The notes beneath the pieces are model-generated. The model had not been told where the DNA came from. It made no database searches and was given only the letters and a program-made list of their open reading frames with translations. Positions 35,801-50,800 of a stretch of DNA of 64,000 bases are shown here, piece by piece. Every line of letters begins with the position of its first letter. Position 1 is the first letter of the stretch. A program made the translations under genes and the position numbers. The stretch is from Centropus unirufus (Eukaryota; Chordata; Aves; Cuculiformes; Centropidae): positions 957,851 through 1,021,850 of the forward strand of contig VYZI01000285.1 of assembly GCA_013397695.1 (NCBI GenBank), read 5' to 3'.

Positions 35801-38800
35801 GCCAGTGACAGCACAAGAGCATCAAAAGGCAAGTCAGCCCCTAAATGAAAATATTCTTGGGGTCTTTTTCCCCAAGACTGAATAGGAATCAATCATAAAA
35901 TCATAGAATGGTTTAGGTTGGAAGGGACATTGAAGATCATCCAGTTCCAACCCCCGTGCCATGGACAGGGACGCCTCCCACTAGGTCACTTTGCTCAAAG
36001 CCTCATCCAGCCTGGCCTTGAACACCTCCTGGGACGGAATAGCCACAACTTCGCCGGGCAACCTGTGCCAGTGCCTTACCACCCTCTCATTAAAAAAATT
36101 CTTCCGAATATCCAACCTAAACCTACTTTCTTTCATCTTAAAAATGTTACCCATCATCCTACCACAGCACTCCCTGATAGGCAAGCATTATGTTAAAGCG
36201 TAAATGTTTAACATACAGATGGTTCTGCACAAAGCACAGCTCTGGGCCTAGACACAAAATCTACCATGACTTTGCCATTAGAGAAGCACAGGGCAGAAAT
36301 TGCATTCCTCAGGTGTTACCAAGCTCCAACAATAACTGGCAGGGAAATACTAAGAAAACAAGGATTGTGTAGGCATATACTGATGGGTCAGATCTTAACC
36401 TTTTGCAGCTTTCCAGGGAAGGAGGTAAAGTCAGCACAGCCAGAGCATGACACCTGTGAACTGGGCACACAGCATCCACGCTCCCACCAACAAGGCCAAG
36501 CAATGGAACTTGCTGATCGATGCCACCTGAGCTGCTGGCACTCACCTTTGACTGTCACCATCTCGAACAGGAAAAAACCCACAGGCACGTGAAAGGATAC
36601 ATCCCTAAGATAACAGCTTCAAGGCATTTGATAGGTAAGGACTCCCTGGTCATTTCTTTTGCTGTCTCCATTAACCTAGGACAGAAACAAAAAGGTTTTC
36701 AGATCTTTCAGTTGAAGCAATTGACAGGAATCAAAGAGAGAGAGACAGGCGCTTCTGATTCTTATCTCAGCAAGCCAAGAACTCGATTCTCCTCTTCAGC
36801 GCTCGCCACAGCCCTTCTGACTTCTGGAAAGCGACTGTAGAGGGGCAGGGGGAGATGTTTGGCATCCCAGTGCTTTCCAGTCTCTAAAGAAGGGTTGGAG
36901 GAATGCAGTCCTCTCTGCCTCTCCAGCGACTCTGCGAGCATCACTTCAAACTCAAACACAAAGCCCTGCAAAGCTGGCAATCCTGCAAGATCCCACAGCA
37001 GCCCCAAGTTTAGCTTATTTTCAAACTAACCCTGGCTCTCCTCTGTAAAACAACAGGAGAGAGGATGGTTACATGATGGCCCCCTGGAAAGATGACTTCT
37101 ATTTTAAGATCTTGTCTATCCATATCCTTTCCTTGAGAAGAGCTTTATAAACAGATCTCTGCTCTAAGGAAAGAGAGCATTAAATGATAAGAATATTTGT
37201 ATTAGAGAAGATAATGAAAATATGCAGCTGAAACCATCAGAGTGTGATTTTCCCACTTTTTAATTCATCCACTTCATGCATTTTAAACCTTGTGTTGAAT
37301 GCAAATGGCAATACAGCTTCCACTGCTATTACAGTCTGTCACAGCCATTCTGTGTCCCACTTATCCAAGTTAGAAATTATCTCTTCATTTGTAAACAACC
37401 ACCCTTGACACTCTGCCTGCAGCACAGAAGACAAATTAGAGCTAGCCTGCCTCCCTCCTCCATGCTCACAATCGGGCACAGAAACCCCGATGCTGGAAGA
37501 AGCGAGCAGCTCCGGCGAGGACACACAATGGGGCCTCTTCATCCCCCCACAGTGGCTCCTCAGTGCTGACTGCAGCAGTAGCTGCTGCAAAGCCCTGTGT
37601 CCATCTGGAGAAGTATTAAACACTGATGATGCATGGGAGGTACCCATAAAGAAGACAGTCCACCAAATTCCTTATCTCCATCCCAGGAGTGGGAAGGTCA
37701 GAGCTGCTGATGACTGTATCAGAGGCGAGAAGAAGCTCAAGTTGCAAAGCTCTTCAGCTTCAAGCTAGTTAGTATGGGGTGTGCCTACTTAGCATGGTCC
37801 AAGGAACAGGGCCAGCATCTCCTCCTCAGATCCACACCTAGACTGCCCCGCTGCCAGCAGGCAAACACAGCATCGCACTGGAGCAGCCTTGTCGCCACGT
37901 GCGGCATCAGATCTCCTAACACCTGCTTTTATAACCCCGTTGCTGTCATGGTTTCAAGGTGTTGTCAACATGGAGAGAACATTAATGACTCCACAGCCAG
38001 GGAGGGAGTCTTAAAAGTAATTGGCCTAAATGAGCAGGCAAATTACTACCGACTTATCAGTGGCACCAACAGTCGCTGTTTAAATCCTGAGCTGTATTTA
38101 ATATGCACGCTGTTTGCAAGCCACATATATGGCTGGTTGTGAAGCACAGCTCTCCAAGATGCTATATGGTTACTCAGATTCGAATCAAACAGCAAAGGCA
38201 TTCTTCTGGCTTAGAAACACACTGCCTGCTAATGCACGGCCTCAGAAGAGACAGCTGAGGTATCTACAGCGAGCTGAGGTATCTACAGCGAGCTGAGGTA
38301 TCTACAGCGAGCTGAGGTATCTACAGCGAGCTGAGGTCAGAAGGGACCTCAGGAAGCCCTCCTGTCCACCCTCCTGCTCAAAGAACCTGGGTCCAGGAGC
38401 TGCAGCAGGGCTTAGTGGCCACTCAAGACCTGGCAACTCAGAGACTCCCGCGGCTTCCAGACCATGGCATGGACAGTGATGAGGATCTGTGCAAGGGGAG
38501 CACCGGGCAAGAAGCATCAGCAACAAGCAGCAAGCAATGATCAGGCAAGCATCTGCCCCCACAGGGCAGGGGGCACCTTCCCACACACCCATCCTAGAGT
38601 CCTGGGGAACACTCTGCAAACAGTTTACTTTTTCCTCTGCGTTTGCGACCCAGACCACAGGGTTTATGCAGACGACCCAGTTCGATAACCACTGAGAGTC
38701 TCCTTCTGCTTTCAACAAGCAAGAGATGAAACGTGGCCTTAAACTATGCATTTCTGTTGGAGGCAAAGCCTTTGGAGAATCCCCAAGCCACTGCTCTGCC

Positions 38801-41800
38801 TGAGGTAGCATAAGCCAAATCTAAATCACCCCTTGCAGATAATTTTCCAACCTACTTTTAACTGGGTTCTCAAAGGCTCAGGAACCCAACAGTTAATCTA
38901 TCCTATACTTAACCTTGCATCTAAGAAGGTCCCCTGTGTTTAAACTAAATCTATCGTTTTTTTGCAATTTAAATCAGAAGCTATTTCTGCTATCCAAAGT
39001 GGGCATGGAGACCATTTATTATCTCTCCTCTTGCAACCAACATCTGTAGACATGACAGGCTCTAATCTACCCTCTCCTCTGTAAACATGAGAAAGCAGAC
39101 ACAGATCCTCTTATTTTCTTTTCTAATACTCTCCTTCCTCTCACCCCAAATCTTCCCTTAAGTCACGTTTTCCAGACCTCTGGCAATATTTGTTCCTTCC
39201 CTTTTAGATTCTCTTCAACTGACTCGCACCTCACAGTCCACCTGAGCCCACCACACCAGCACAGACAGACCAATATCCTTCGGAATCCAATTTTCAGGCT
39301 ATTTTTACTACCAACCCAGTGTTTTGGTTTCTGGTTTTTTTGGTTGTTTTTTTTTAAGATTGGCTCCATTTTTGCAAAACTAGTCTTTAGTTCTGCCCTG
39401 TGTATTCCCAAAGCCCTTCTCTTGACTTGCCCTTACTCACATACCTCCTGTACAATCCGGCCCAGCTCTTTATTACCCTTTGAGAACACACTGAATCCCA
39501 ATTGCCTTTTGCAAAGCCTTGTCCAGTCTGGACCACAAAGCACATCTATTGGCCAGTGGTTACTTTTTTTTCCATATCCGTAATGAAAAAGCATTGACCT
39601 GGGACAGAGATTGCACACCTCAGCTGGCTAACTCTGCTAGGCAAGAGCAAGCTGTTGGTTAAGTACCATTGCTCAAATGCTGCTTTTCAGTGGGTTGGGC
39701 CCTTCTGTCAAATTGGTTTCATTTAGACAAGAAGTCTCTGCCTTATCTAGGGGCCACCAAAAGCCATACTAAACCAAAGAATTACCCCAAGCACAGCTTC
39801 TCCCCAGCCGACAAAAGCTCTTACAGTCTCACAGAAGGAAATTATCATAAACAAACTGTGCCAAAAGAAATTAGTGCTGCTTATCACTTACCACCTCATT
39901 ATGTTCTAGACGCTTGATTATTTCCTCTAGCATTTTTCCTGAAACTACACGTGAGTCTAGGAACTATTTATATTTATCTTTTACTTTTCAAAGGCTGTCA
40001 TATGCCTTCCTCAGTTTCCAACAAGAGCACTCACCCTCCCCACACCTAACAGAAGTATCAATGGTTTGGATGCTGTTTGTCAGTTCTCTAAGAGCACGGA
40101 TGCCCTTTGACTTCTCCTTTCCCTATTCACTTTCATTCCATTGCAAGAGGGCCATAAAATCTCCCTCTCCCAAGTTTTTCCAAGGTTTTATTCTTCCAAA
40201 GAAGCCAAGAAAGGCTGCGAGGCACCAACAGGAGTAAAAGGAGATAAAACAGCAGAGCGGCTACTGCTGCTTTCGTGAATCTTCCCAGAATCAGTTTGTT
40301 TCAATGGCAAATGCGCTTGTAGCACACGCTGAACACAGCACCACATCTGTCACATTCCCCCTTTGTGGGAGAAAGAAGCAGATGTTCAAATGCCTTCTGC
40401 AGTCTATTGTCTGGAAGTGGTATGAGCCCACTTTTGTTTACAGCTCCATCAGGGCTCCTTAATAACATGGTGTGTTGAAACAGTATTATTTTCTACCACC
40501 ACCACCCCTTTGCTGTTATTTGGTTTCAGCCTTCCCACGTGACTGCTTCTATCATGCTTTTCCATTGCAATTGATTCTCCGTTGTATTTGCAGTCAGCAA
40601 ATGTCTCTCTGCCCTCACAGAGCAGCTTCTGAGCTGTCGTTTCTCAAAGTCCCCCAAGAACCTACCCAAACATCAGTTTTTGCTTCAGTCATCGGTCTCA
40701 CTGATCAGCTGCCACTTAACAGGAGCAAAATACCACACCTTTCCACGAACACCCCAGATGCACTGCAGGACAAAGATATTTGTTCCTCATTGTGGCTCCT
40801 GCCTGCGTCCTAAAACAGGAGCTTGTAGAGGGCTTGTTGCTATTTGTAAAGCCAGTAATATGAGTTTATTGACATTGAAGTTACAGAGATATTACTAGAC
40901 ATCTAGAACTAATTTTTTTTTTCCAAAGCTCTTAGATGGTCTAAGCTTGGAAGCTTTATGGAATGGCTATTTCAGCTAAAAATACTGTTTTTTTTAAATC
41001 ATAGAATCACTAGGCTGGAAAAGACCTTTGAGATCATTCATTCTAACTGTACCTGTCCACCATCAGACTATTTGTTCCAACAAGAGCTGTGATATAGGTT
41101 TTCCCATAGGGGATTATGCTGGCAAAAGGAAAACAAGCCCTATCAATGTCTAAAATACTTGTATCATGTACACATCATCCTCATACCGGGGATCAGTAGA
41201 GCTGATCTCCATAGGGTGCCCTTTAGCTCCTAGGACAAAAGGATACGTGACAAAGCCTACATGAAGAACACTGCCCTGGGTGAGGATACCTGTATACTTT
41301 CCTAGCAAAGCATTCCTACGGTGGATGTAGCCACACCTGGAAATCGAAGTTTTGAGCAAGTACAGCAAACCGAGGCGAGGTGAGATGCATTTTCAGACAG
41401 TGTTTGCCAGCACTACAGAAACACAGCCCACAGTTGGCAGGATCACATCTCCACCACCACAACTCGCAGTTACACCAACAGGAACCTAACATTTTCAAAA
41501 GTGATATCTGTCGTCTAGACAAACCCACGGGGTGTCTGGCAATCTAGAAACAAGTTGATAGCTAACAGTGGCTTTTTCTTAAGAGACTGTAAATACTGGA
41601 TTATAGCATGCCTGCGTCTCTTAATGTTATGAGTTCCTATAGATAATTTATGCTTCTTCCTAAGCACAGTCAGGCATTTTTATTTTCTCATGCCTCATAC
41701 CAATGCTGACAGTAAATCTCTATAATATCTAGTCCTCCCTCTATAATAGAAAAACTCATTAATATGCCCCAGCTGCTTTAGGACACTTTCACATGCATTT

Positions 41801-44800
41801 ATGAATATTCAATTTCCATCTAGCACTCATCTTCTTTGTGTCCAGCCACTGCTCTCTTGAAGACACTGCCAAAGATCTTGTAATACTTTGTTTAGCTTTG
41901 AGCCCTGATATTATGAAATAAGCAATATGTTTAATATCCATAAATCGCAGCTCTGGGAACAGCCTCAACTTGCTGAGCACCTCCAATTGCCACTGGCTTT
42001 CGAATCTTGCCCAATCAAAGTGCAAATACAAACTATTTTGTAGCAAGTGAGGCCTTTCACACCACAGGAATTCGCTCAGAGTAGCGCTTGTCACCTCAGC
42101 ACCAGTTGCCTGTTGTCACCATGCTGGAAGCAGGTTTCTTGGAAAGCGAATCATGTCTCCCAGGAAAAGACTTCAGGTGTGGGTGATTTTTCAGCTCGGA
42201 TGAAAACTGGCCTGGCAGCAAGAGAACAAATCACCAAGGACAACAGCAAGAGAAGATACCCTTAGCTGGTGTGAACAACCACACACCCCAGACGGAGGAA
42301 AGGAAAGCCTTTAGGGACACTTCCACATTACAGGGTGATTAATGTGTTATTCCCCTTCTCAAAGCTGAAGATACCAAGAAAGGGCAAGTGCTCCAGCCCC
42401 AGTGCAGTACAGCAGGATCTGGGCAGCTAAGTGTGCTCCTAACAACTCCCCTACTCTGAGCGCTCCCATCCATCAGGTAAAAAAGCAAAGTAGCACAGGT
42501 CCTGGGACTTAACACTGCAAGTCCAGTTTACACTAGGTGTGGGCAACTCCACCTGGCAAGCTGGCAACAAAGGGCTGGACCATTTCCAAGGGCAGCCTCC
42601 TTAAGTCTGCAGAAGTCCTGCCACCACATACTAAGCTACAGAAGTCCTAACAGCAACAAGTCAAGGAGAAAAATCAGACCTGAGCCCCCAGGCAACCACT
42701 AAGGCAGGTAAATAAAGGAAATGACACCACTTAGGAGAGGATCCAAAGCTACGGGTGCATCTCTAGCTGTTACCACTGTTTTGGTTTCCTTCCAGGAAAA
42801 AGGGTGCTATCCTCATAACCAGCCTTCCATCCAGCCTAGGAGGACACCCACCTTTCGAGTGATGAGTGCCCAGCACAACTCACTCTCAACCGTGGAAAAA
42901 AGTAATAGGATGAATTTAAAAAGGAGTGACCAGCGTGAAAATTGGTTTAAGCTTCTGTAAACCCATCTATCTCTCAAGGCTTTCAAGATTTCTTCTAAAC
43001 TAATTCCATTGGTGCAGTGAACATTGCACAAAAGGAGGAAGTGGGGAAGACTGCTGTCAGCAAGATGAAAACCTGAAGCACAGAGCTAGGATGGGAACTG
43101 GAATTTACAGTGACGGAGCATGAGATTAATGACAAATAGCTGGGGAGAGCTTGAAACAGGCCAGTCTACAGGAGTAATTATATTCTGCTTATCTAAATTT
43201 CACCCTAAAATAAAAGCATAACGTTGTCAACATCACTTCCCACCTTAACCTGTTAATTTACTGGGTCCTATTAAAGAGCTGTCCTAAGTACGGTGCAGTT
43301 TGTACATGCAAGGGATCTTTATCCAGGTCTTCATTACCAGGCTCCCTGCACTCATGTTCACACTTGTACTGCACAACTCAGAGTCCACCACTTGGAAGGA
43401 ATGGCAAGATAAGTGGCAACGGGAGAAGCAAGGCCAAGACTTAGGCAGTTCGTTGTTCTCCTCCAGGGGAAAAGACTGCACCTGTAATGATATCAAAATT
43501 CCTGCAGCATTTCACAGTTGATCTCTTCCTACCATCAACAAAGGGCTTTACTGCGCAACCAGAATATCTGGACTTCTATAATTTCCATAAAAGCAGCCCA
43601 GACCTCCCAACCCAACACTGACAAGTGAGAACTGAGAGTTTTCCCAGCACTGTGCATTCAGCTTTGGCCTGCAGCTAGGCAGCTCCCATGCAGCTGCTGA
43701 GCAAGACCAGCCCTTCCACTCACTGGCTCTTGACAGGTCCTTTTGCCACTTGGCAGCAAGCTGGAATCCTCCTTGCAAAGGCAGCAGTATACACCGTTTC
43801 GGCCCTGCCAGAGGAGCATGGAGAAGACAGCCCACCCATGCTGAGGTGATCAGCCAGTGTGATGTGGCACAAGGGCACTACACCACTCCCGGAGACACTT
43901 ACCCACTTAGTGGTCTGCCTTTTCTAATCTCGAAGAATTGTGTTCCCGTGTGATTGTATCTGAATTTTGTCTGTTAAAGGAAAGTAACTTGACAGGTCAA
44001 ACAATTAAATAACAATGCACAAAGGGTGAATTTCGGTTCTGATTTCCTGTTGAAACAAAACAAGCAGTAAAAGTCATTGAGTCTCAACAGAGCTTAACAC
44101 TTAAATTTGGCATTTGAGGGTTAAGAATTCAACTTTCCTCTAGGTGCCACTCACTGTTAGGTTACAAGTTTGAAAAAAGTCTCCCATTTGGGCAAGAGAA
44201 AGCTTTTACAATCTAACCAAACCATTCAACATCATTCATGGTCTGAAAGAACTTTTCTTTTATGAGTACGACCTGTAAACCAAAAGCACAGCAGGTGCAT
44301 CCATTTAGATCTAGGAAATACAAATAATTATTTAAAAGAATACAATGCACTTGCAATGAAAACAAGCAGCTAAGCGCAACTCAAGAATACAAGTTAACAC
44401 TACAACCGTAGGAGAAAGATTCATCCTGAAAGACACCAGCTGACAATCACCCATCAAACCTCAGCACCAGCTGCAGAGGTGCAAGCTACTGTGCAGGAAA
44501 AGCAGCCTCTTGCCTGCTGCTCAAGCATAGCTGTTCAAGCAGTATTGCAGTAAATGAGATCAGGAAACCAATCTGCCCAGTAAAAAAAAAAATCAACAAG
44601 AAAAATTGAAAAGTAAATCAGCCCTCTCAACTTCTGCTAGATTATTTTTCCAGTTGACTCTGCTCCTTAGCTTACTTCCCAACATGACCACAGGAACAAT
44701 CACACCAGCAAAGCTGTGGTGGTGATATCAGGGCAGAAATGGGTGACCCCATGGAGGCATAGGGGTACCTTGTGAGGCATAAATAGCACAGCTGCTGACC

Positions 44801-47800
44801 GTATAACCACAGTCTACATAAAAACTCCAGCTCGCACCAGGATGCTCTGAACTGACCTCAATTAAAGTTCAGAGTTCTCCGGAAACAAGGCTTTGCCTCC
44901 CTCCTGCCTTCAAAACCTAATTCCTGAGGCCCTTTCAGAGTGCTCTGAACAAAGCATACAGCCTTTCAGCCCACATTGGAAGCTCAGACCCCATTCCCCA
45001 GCCCACATTGAAGCTTTTTTGAACACAGAAACAGACCCTCTACCCAAGACCCCTTCCTGATACATGGCAGAGTAGAGCATTTTAAGACTGCATTTCAGGG
45101 GGAGGGAGGGAAATATAATTTTTGGAGTTCTGTGTGACAGTCTTTTCTCTGGCACGCAGCTCCCATGAGCCACTCATCCTGTCCATGTGTCCAACATGCA
45201 AAAGAGAAATGCAGCATCAACCCCATCAGAGAAGGCTTGTCCCAGCCTCTGTCCCCACAGCAGCTGCTGTGACTTCAACCCCTGCTGCTGCCTTGATCCG
45301 AGCCCCTGCTCCCCAGCAGGCTGAGCCTGCTATTTTTGGATGCTATTCCAGCTGCTGCTCATATCCTTTCTTAATCCTTACCAGGACTTTACATTCCTTC
45401 CTAATCCCCACCACTTCCATACACACACACATGCACAAAAAAAAAAAATAATTAAAAAAAGGGAGAGTTTAGAAAAAAGAAAAAGGGAAAAGAACAGCAT
45501 CTGGGCCAGGAAACATCTACTCTGACAGTATCTGTCAGCAACAGAAGTGGCCAGGTATTAGGCATGGGGCAGTGACAGGAAGGCTGGATAGAAGCTTACA
45601 TCTCCGATAAGCTTCCCAAGCAAGGTGGGACGTCTCGAGGGGGGAATCCCTTTGATCAGCTCCTGTGGCAGGGGAAAGCCTGCCCATCTCAGAGTCAGGG
45701 CAGCTGCTTGCGGCCCCCACCTCAAAAACAGGCGCCTCCTGCAAGCTGAGCACGTGGGCAGCCTTCAGGGAGCCCACACGAGCTGCCAGGGCAGAGACAG
45801 AAGGGTTTGCCACAACAGCAGCTCCCCCTTAATAACTTGTGCCATATTATTTCTGCAGGCGTCACAATCCAGCCGCAATATCCTCATAAACCAACTGCAA
45901 AACAAGCATTTCTACTCCCACCAACGTCACTTCAGTTAAATTCTTCAGTATCGGTTACAGTTAATTGCATCTCCCGGAGGATTGCTGTGACAAGCTCAGT
46001 CCTGCAGGTGCCATCGCAAATCCTTGGAGGCATCCTTTCAACCCTGAGTGATCCCAAACCCTCGTGACCAGCTAGTGCTTTAGTAAAGCCCCTGTTAATT
46101 CATGCCAGGCACAAGCCAGCCTTCTCTCCGGAGATGTGCACTGGAGAAGGATACTGCAGCATCTTCATGTAGGTCTGTACTGCCTGGAGCCATTCTGGGA
46201 TCGACATACAGAGCTTGTAGTTTGGCACCGGTGGTACTGAGGGCTGGACACAAAAGAGAAGATAAAGAGGTTAGGCAGTTAGAGCTCCCTGCAGAGCAGA
46301 TAAGTGATTTACTTGGGAAGCGGCACGCGCTTAGTGCAACACAATGTGGCAGCACAGATGGTTTGAACCCCATGTGAACTCAAGCATGGAGCAAAGTCAT
46401 CCCACTGACAATGGGGAATGCCTGTGCACTGGAGCCAGCCCCATCCCTGCCAGCATGGAGAGACCAGGGCAGGCCACACCATGGCAGGCTGCTCATCCTG
46501 ACCACTGACATCCCTCAAACACCATCCTAAGTGGACAGGTAGTCCATGAAGAAGGCAAACACTCCTCATTTTTCCCTTCTAGCACAGGGCAGTTTCTCTG
46601 AGCAGAGTCCCAGTGCTGGCACTGCTGTCATCCCTCCCACAAGAAGCCATTTCATTTTTGGGTTCCTCTACCATGAGAGAAAGATAAAAGGAGACAAGGA
46701 CCTCAGATGGCATAGTTCCCCCATCTGCCACACGTCAGCAGCACACGTGCTGGGCAGAGAGCACATGGGACCTACAAGACCACCTGGGACCCAGATACTT
46801 AATGATATTAAGACACTTGAAGATATAGACTGGCACCATAATGGGATTCTTCCAAAATCTCATCAGACATCTGCTGGTGCCTAAGAACTTTAAGAAGCTG
46901 GGCCCTCAATTCATTTTTAATCCCTAAAGCCACACAGCTCCTGAGCCTGCAACTGCACAGGAAAGGGGCAGGCTCTTGTCCCACATCCCCTTATTTTGGG
47001 AGCGAGACTGCGAAAGACATGGTCAGCAGATGGTAAAGTGGGCAGAGTGGCTAAAAGCAGTCCAAATTCCCACAAACGGTGAACAGCTTATTTAAAATAT
47101 TGATGCAGACCCAAAGTCAGGAATCAGCAAGTTGGGCAGCTGTGATGCGAGGCACAAAGGAACGCGTGCAGTCTCTGCAGGCTCGTGATGTTGTTACAAT
47201 AGTTTGAGCATCACAAAGTAAGATATCGCTGCTCTAAATACGCCTCGGGTCAGGGATTACAGCTAAGAAGAGCCAGCTCAGGCAGTAGAAGGCCATCTCT
47301 GCAACACACACTTTCCTCTCTGGCTCCCACCCCTGCTAAGATGGAGAGAATGCGCACCGAATGCCCAGCTGACTAAAACACAACATTTACTACACGCAGC
47401 TAGTTACTACAGTCAAGTAGTAAATAGGAAAAAAGAACCCCAAGATAGAGACTCCTACGTTACTAGCACACAGCAACATATTTTAAGCGGCAAGGAAACA
47501 GATGGCCAGGCCTTCAGCACGCTGCCACTGCTCCCAGCGCCAGAGGAGCTTCTCTTCCAGAGAGGGAGAGAAGCGCACACACACAGGTTTTTCTCTCCAA
47601 ACAAGAGGGAATTATAACCATGGTTCATTAACACCTCTTAATCACAATCTCCACACCTATCCTCTTCATCAGAGGGAATTTTTCAGTTTGACAAGTTTCT
47701 CCTAACCCCTTTGGTCTGAATGAATTATCCACCCATCCTTCTCGGCACTAAGGCAGACTGGGACTCAACACACCAGCCAGGGCTTGATTTTCAGGAGCAG

Positions 47801-50800
47801 CAAGCAGCTGAGAGGGAGAATGAAAGCAAATCCTTCTAGGGGTATTCATTCCTGCTCCGATATGAGCGCTCGCTCGCTTCAAATATAGAAAACTCCAGGT
47901 GCTCAAGTCACATATGCACATGCCCAGGCAGTGAGAGGCCCAGCTGCTGCAGGGGAGATAGCATCCCTGTCCCAGCTCTCCATATAATGGAGAGCCCTGC
48001 CCTCACCCAGCTGTGGCACAGGTCAGCATCCCATAGGGATCCCACCAGTGTGGAGGGAAGCAGCCCTTGCTGTAACCCACAGCTGCCACCCTCACGACGA
48101 GGCACAGGATTGAACCTCCAGACAGGGTGCTTCCCTGTCTCCAGGGTGGAGGAGGATGGTGTCAGCCACCGCAGCACACTTGGGTAGAGAAGCAGGGCTT
48201 TCCCAATGGCCGACACGTATCCCATCACCTGTCCATTAAAGACACACCACGTTAAAGACATGACCGTGCCACCAGACAGACCAGGCAGCGAAGAACCACC
48301 CACCACTTCCACTCCCTCCATGTGTTTTCTCCCCAAATTCTCGCCCCTGCTGCTGGAGCGCGGATCCTGGGCACCCCGCCAGCACAAAGCAGAAGCCAGG
48401 GATGCACCAAACCACAAGGGGAGGAAAGGGCAACGTTGTTGCAGTTGAGGCTGCAGCCCTTCCAGGAGTCCGCGAGCGTTTGCAGTGGGATGCCAGAGCT
48501 GCTGAGAGAAAACGCAGACACAGCATTACAGACCATGAATTTATAAAAGGAGCGAAACCCCGACACCAGGCAGATGAGAAGGCCTTGATCCAGTATCAGC
48601 ATTTCCAAGCACTGGCAGCTCCAGACACAGCAGAGCCTCTGCAGTGCAAGACCTTGGGGCAGAGCTGGAGGCCGTCATTGTGCAGCGGTAAACGCTGTAG
48701 TCTCTGTTCACCACAGACATCCTTTGTGTCACTCATCCTGCCCAGCTCCATAATTTTCTCCTGGCTCGCCCTGCTAGTACCCTGCTACTTAGCAGGGATG
48801 AGGCTGGCAGACCAGGGCCCTCCAATCTGCTCCGACTTTTAATTTCCTAAGATCTGCAAGTATATCCAATATCACAGGTCATGTGGATTGCACAGCCCTT
48901 CCAAACCAGGAGCCCACACCTTTCCCAGAGCTCAAGCCAAAAGTTGGAGGTGGGGAATGCAACCAACGGACTCCTCAGGTTCCAAAATGCCTCCCTTGCA
49001 GACAAGTCATGAGGACTCTGCCTCCCGAGAGAGGCCGCCCTGCAGACTGTGTGTGTTCCAGTAAGGATAACCTCACCATACAGCGAGAAGCTACTTACCG
49101 TCCCTGTGTTTATGAGACTAATACCAAGGTGATTAGAGCAATCAAGTGGAGCTTCTTGGGAAGAGGATGAAACTCTCTCCCATCACTAGGGATTAAGAAC
49201 AGATCAGATGCAAAAATGGAGCAGTTGCACATACCGCTTACTCAGCCTTTACCCAGCACCAGCACAAGTGGATTCCTAACTATCTTCTCACAGGCACAAG
49301 TTTCACGCCAGATCAGCAACACCTGCTCCTTTGCAGGGTTCCACATACCCACCAGCACAAGTTAATTAAAAAAAAAAAGCTGTACCACTACTTAAAGAAC
49401 AACTCCCCACTTGCATTCCTACTCTGGTCCAGAAATTACATCACAGCTCTACACTCACCACCCCTTTGTGGCAAACACACCTGTTCCTATCCTTTTTTGT
49501 TCACCTGACCTGTGTTGGCCATAGTAAGGACCAAGTAGCCCTCAAACTACACTCTGATCCCAGAGGTCCCAGGCTGAGCAAGAACTGGTCACAGACACAG
49601 GCAAGGCCAGGTCCTTCTGCCTTTGGAGAAGTTAATCGCTGCGACAAGGGGTTTGCTGCCAGACAGCACTGGAAGAACTCAATGCAACTCTTCTACAGCA
49701 CCCTCCACCAATCAGCAGCTGGTAACTAACATCAAATTATTTATCCAAGCAGATTTCAAAACATTTCTTTCATCCTACCCAGCTCCAGAACACACCACAC
49801 TGAGTCAGCCTCGTGCTTCCATGCCAAGGAAGAAGCCACAAGTGACGCTCACCGGGGCACTCTGGCAAACACCATGCCAGGACTTTGGAGCCACTGGCAC
49901 ATCTCTCAGGCTACAGAAATGAGAAGTTCTGCCCTCGCCTTGCCCCTTCAGTTGTAGCTCAAGCGCTTGTGCAATTATGGGATGAACCACACCAGGGAAC
50001 TGCAAAGAAACCCAGCAAAACCAGATTATTCTTTATCTGGATCTACTCCCCCAGCCAAACAAAGGCTGGTGCCAGCACGGGGGAAGCGAGGGAACGCAGA
50101 CAACAGAGATTCCCCTTTTGCACTCACACCGAACTTAGCATGGCAAAAGACCTTTTTAGTTGGCATCTTCCCTGACAAGCGCCTTTGCAAGATGGCCCTA
50201 CTCAACACACTTCCAACTTGTCCACGCACAGATTTTTCCCTTTGTAGCCCACATAAAGCACAAGCGTACGTATCACCGACAACCAGGAGCGGGACAATGC
50301 CAGCCCATCCAGCGTGCAGAGGGGTGTGAAGGAACGGCCGAGCCCAGCGGTCAGCTCAGATGAAAGCTGCTTGGTGGGAGGCACTAACCAAGCTCCAAAG
50401 CTGCCAAAGCTGACCGTAAAGACATCGTGACCAGGAATGCAGCACAGTGGGGAGAAGCTTTGGAGCATCAGCAGCCAACGTTTTATTTGCTGGCTGGAGG
50501 GAAATAAGAAAAGAGTCGGGTCAGACAAAGCCGTTCGGAGCCTGTACTGAGGAACGTACAGGACAAAAGCGTTTGGAATCATTCCACGTAGTGGAAATTA
50601 AATGTCTGAGTTTTAAATCCCTCACTACATTTCAGGAGTAAGGCTGCCTTTCAGAAACTGCCCGTGTTCCATAAAGCAAAGCGTAAACAAAGCGCTTCAT
50701 CCAGTTCCCCAAGATTTCTTTTCGTTCTCGTTTTCCTCTGTTTCCTCCCCAGGATAAAACAAACCAATTTTCTTCCTACTTGTTTCCCCAGACACCAACT

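Larger units (their letters stand above)
26313..36600 (-). other. VASH2 intron 4 (10.3 kb)
   Basis: The largest intron. Apart from the solo LTR, CR1 copies at 28465 and 35890 and the A20 tract, I see no coding or RNA gene. Open frames up to about 209 codons here overlap repeats or show no recognisable domain. Confidence 0.7.
36676..43902 (-). other. VASH2 intron 3 (7.2 kb)
   Basis: It holds the 19-bp tandem repeat, a CR1-like block and a CR1 tail at 40997; otherwise AT-rich unique sequence with no supported gene. Confidence 0.7.

Noticed and set aside
38253..38337. CRISPR-like direct repeats
   Set aside because: Units are head to tail with no spacers and the DNA is vertebrate; it is a minisatellite.
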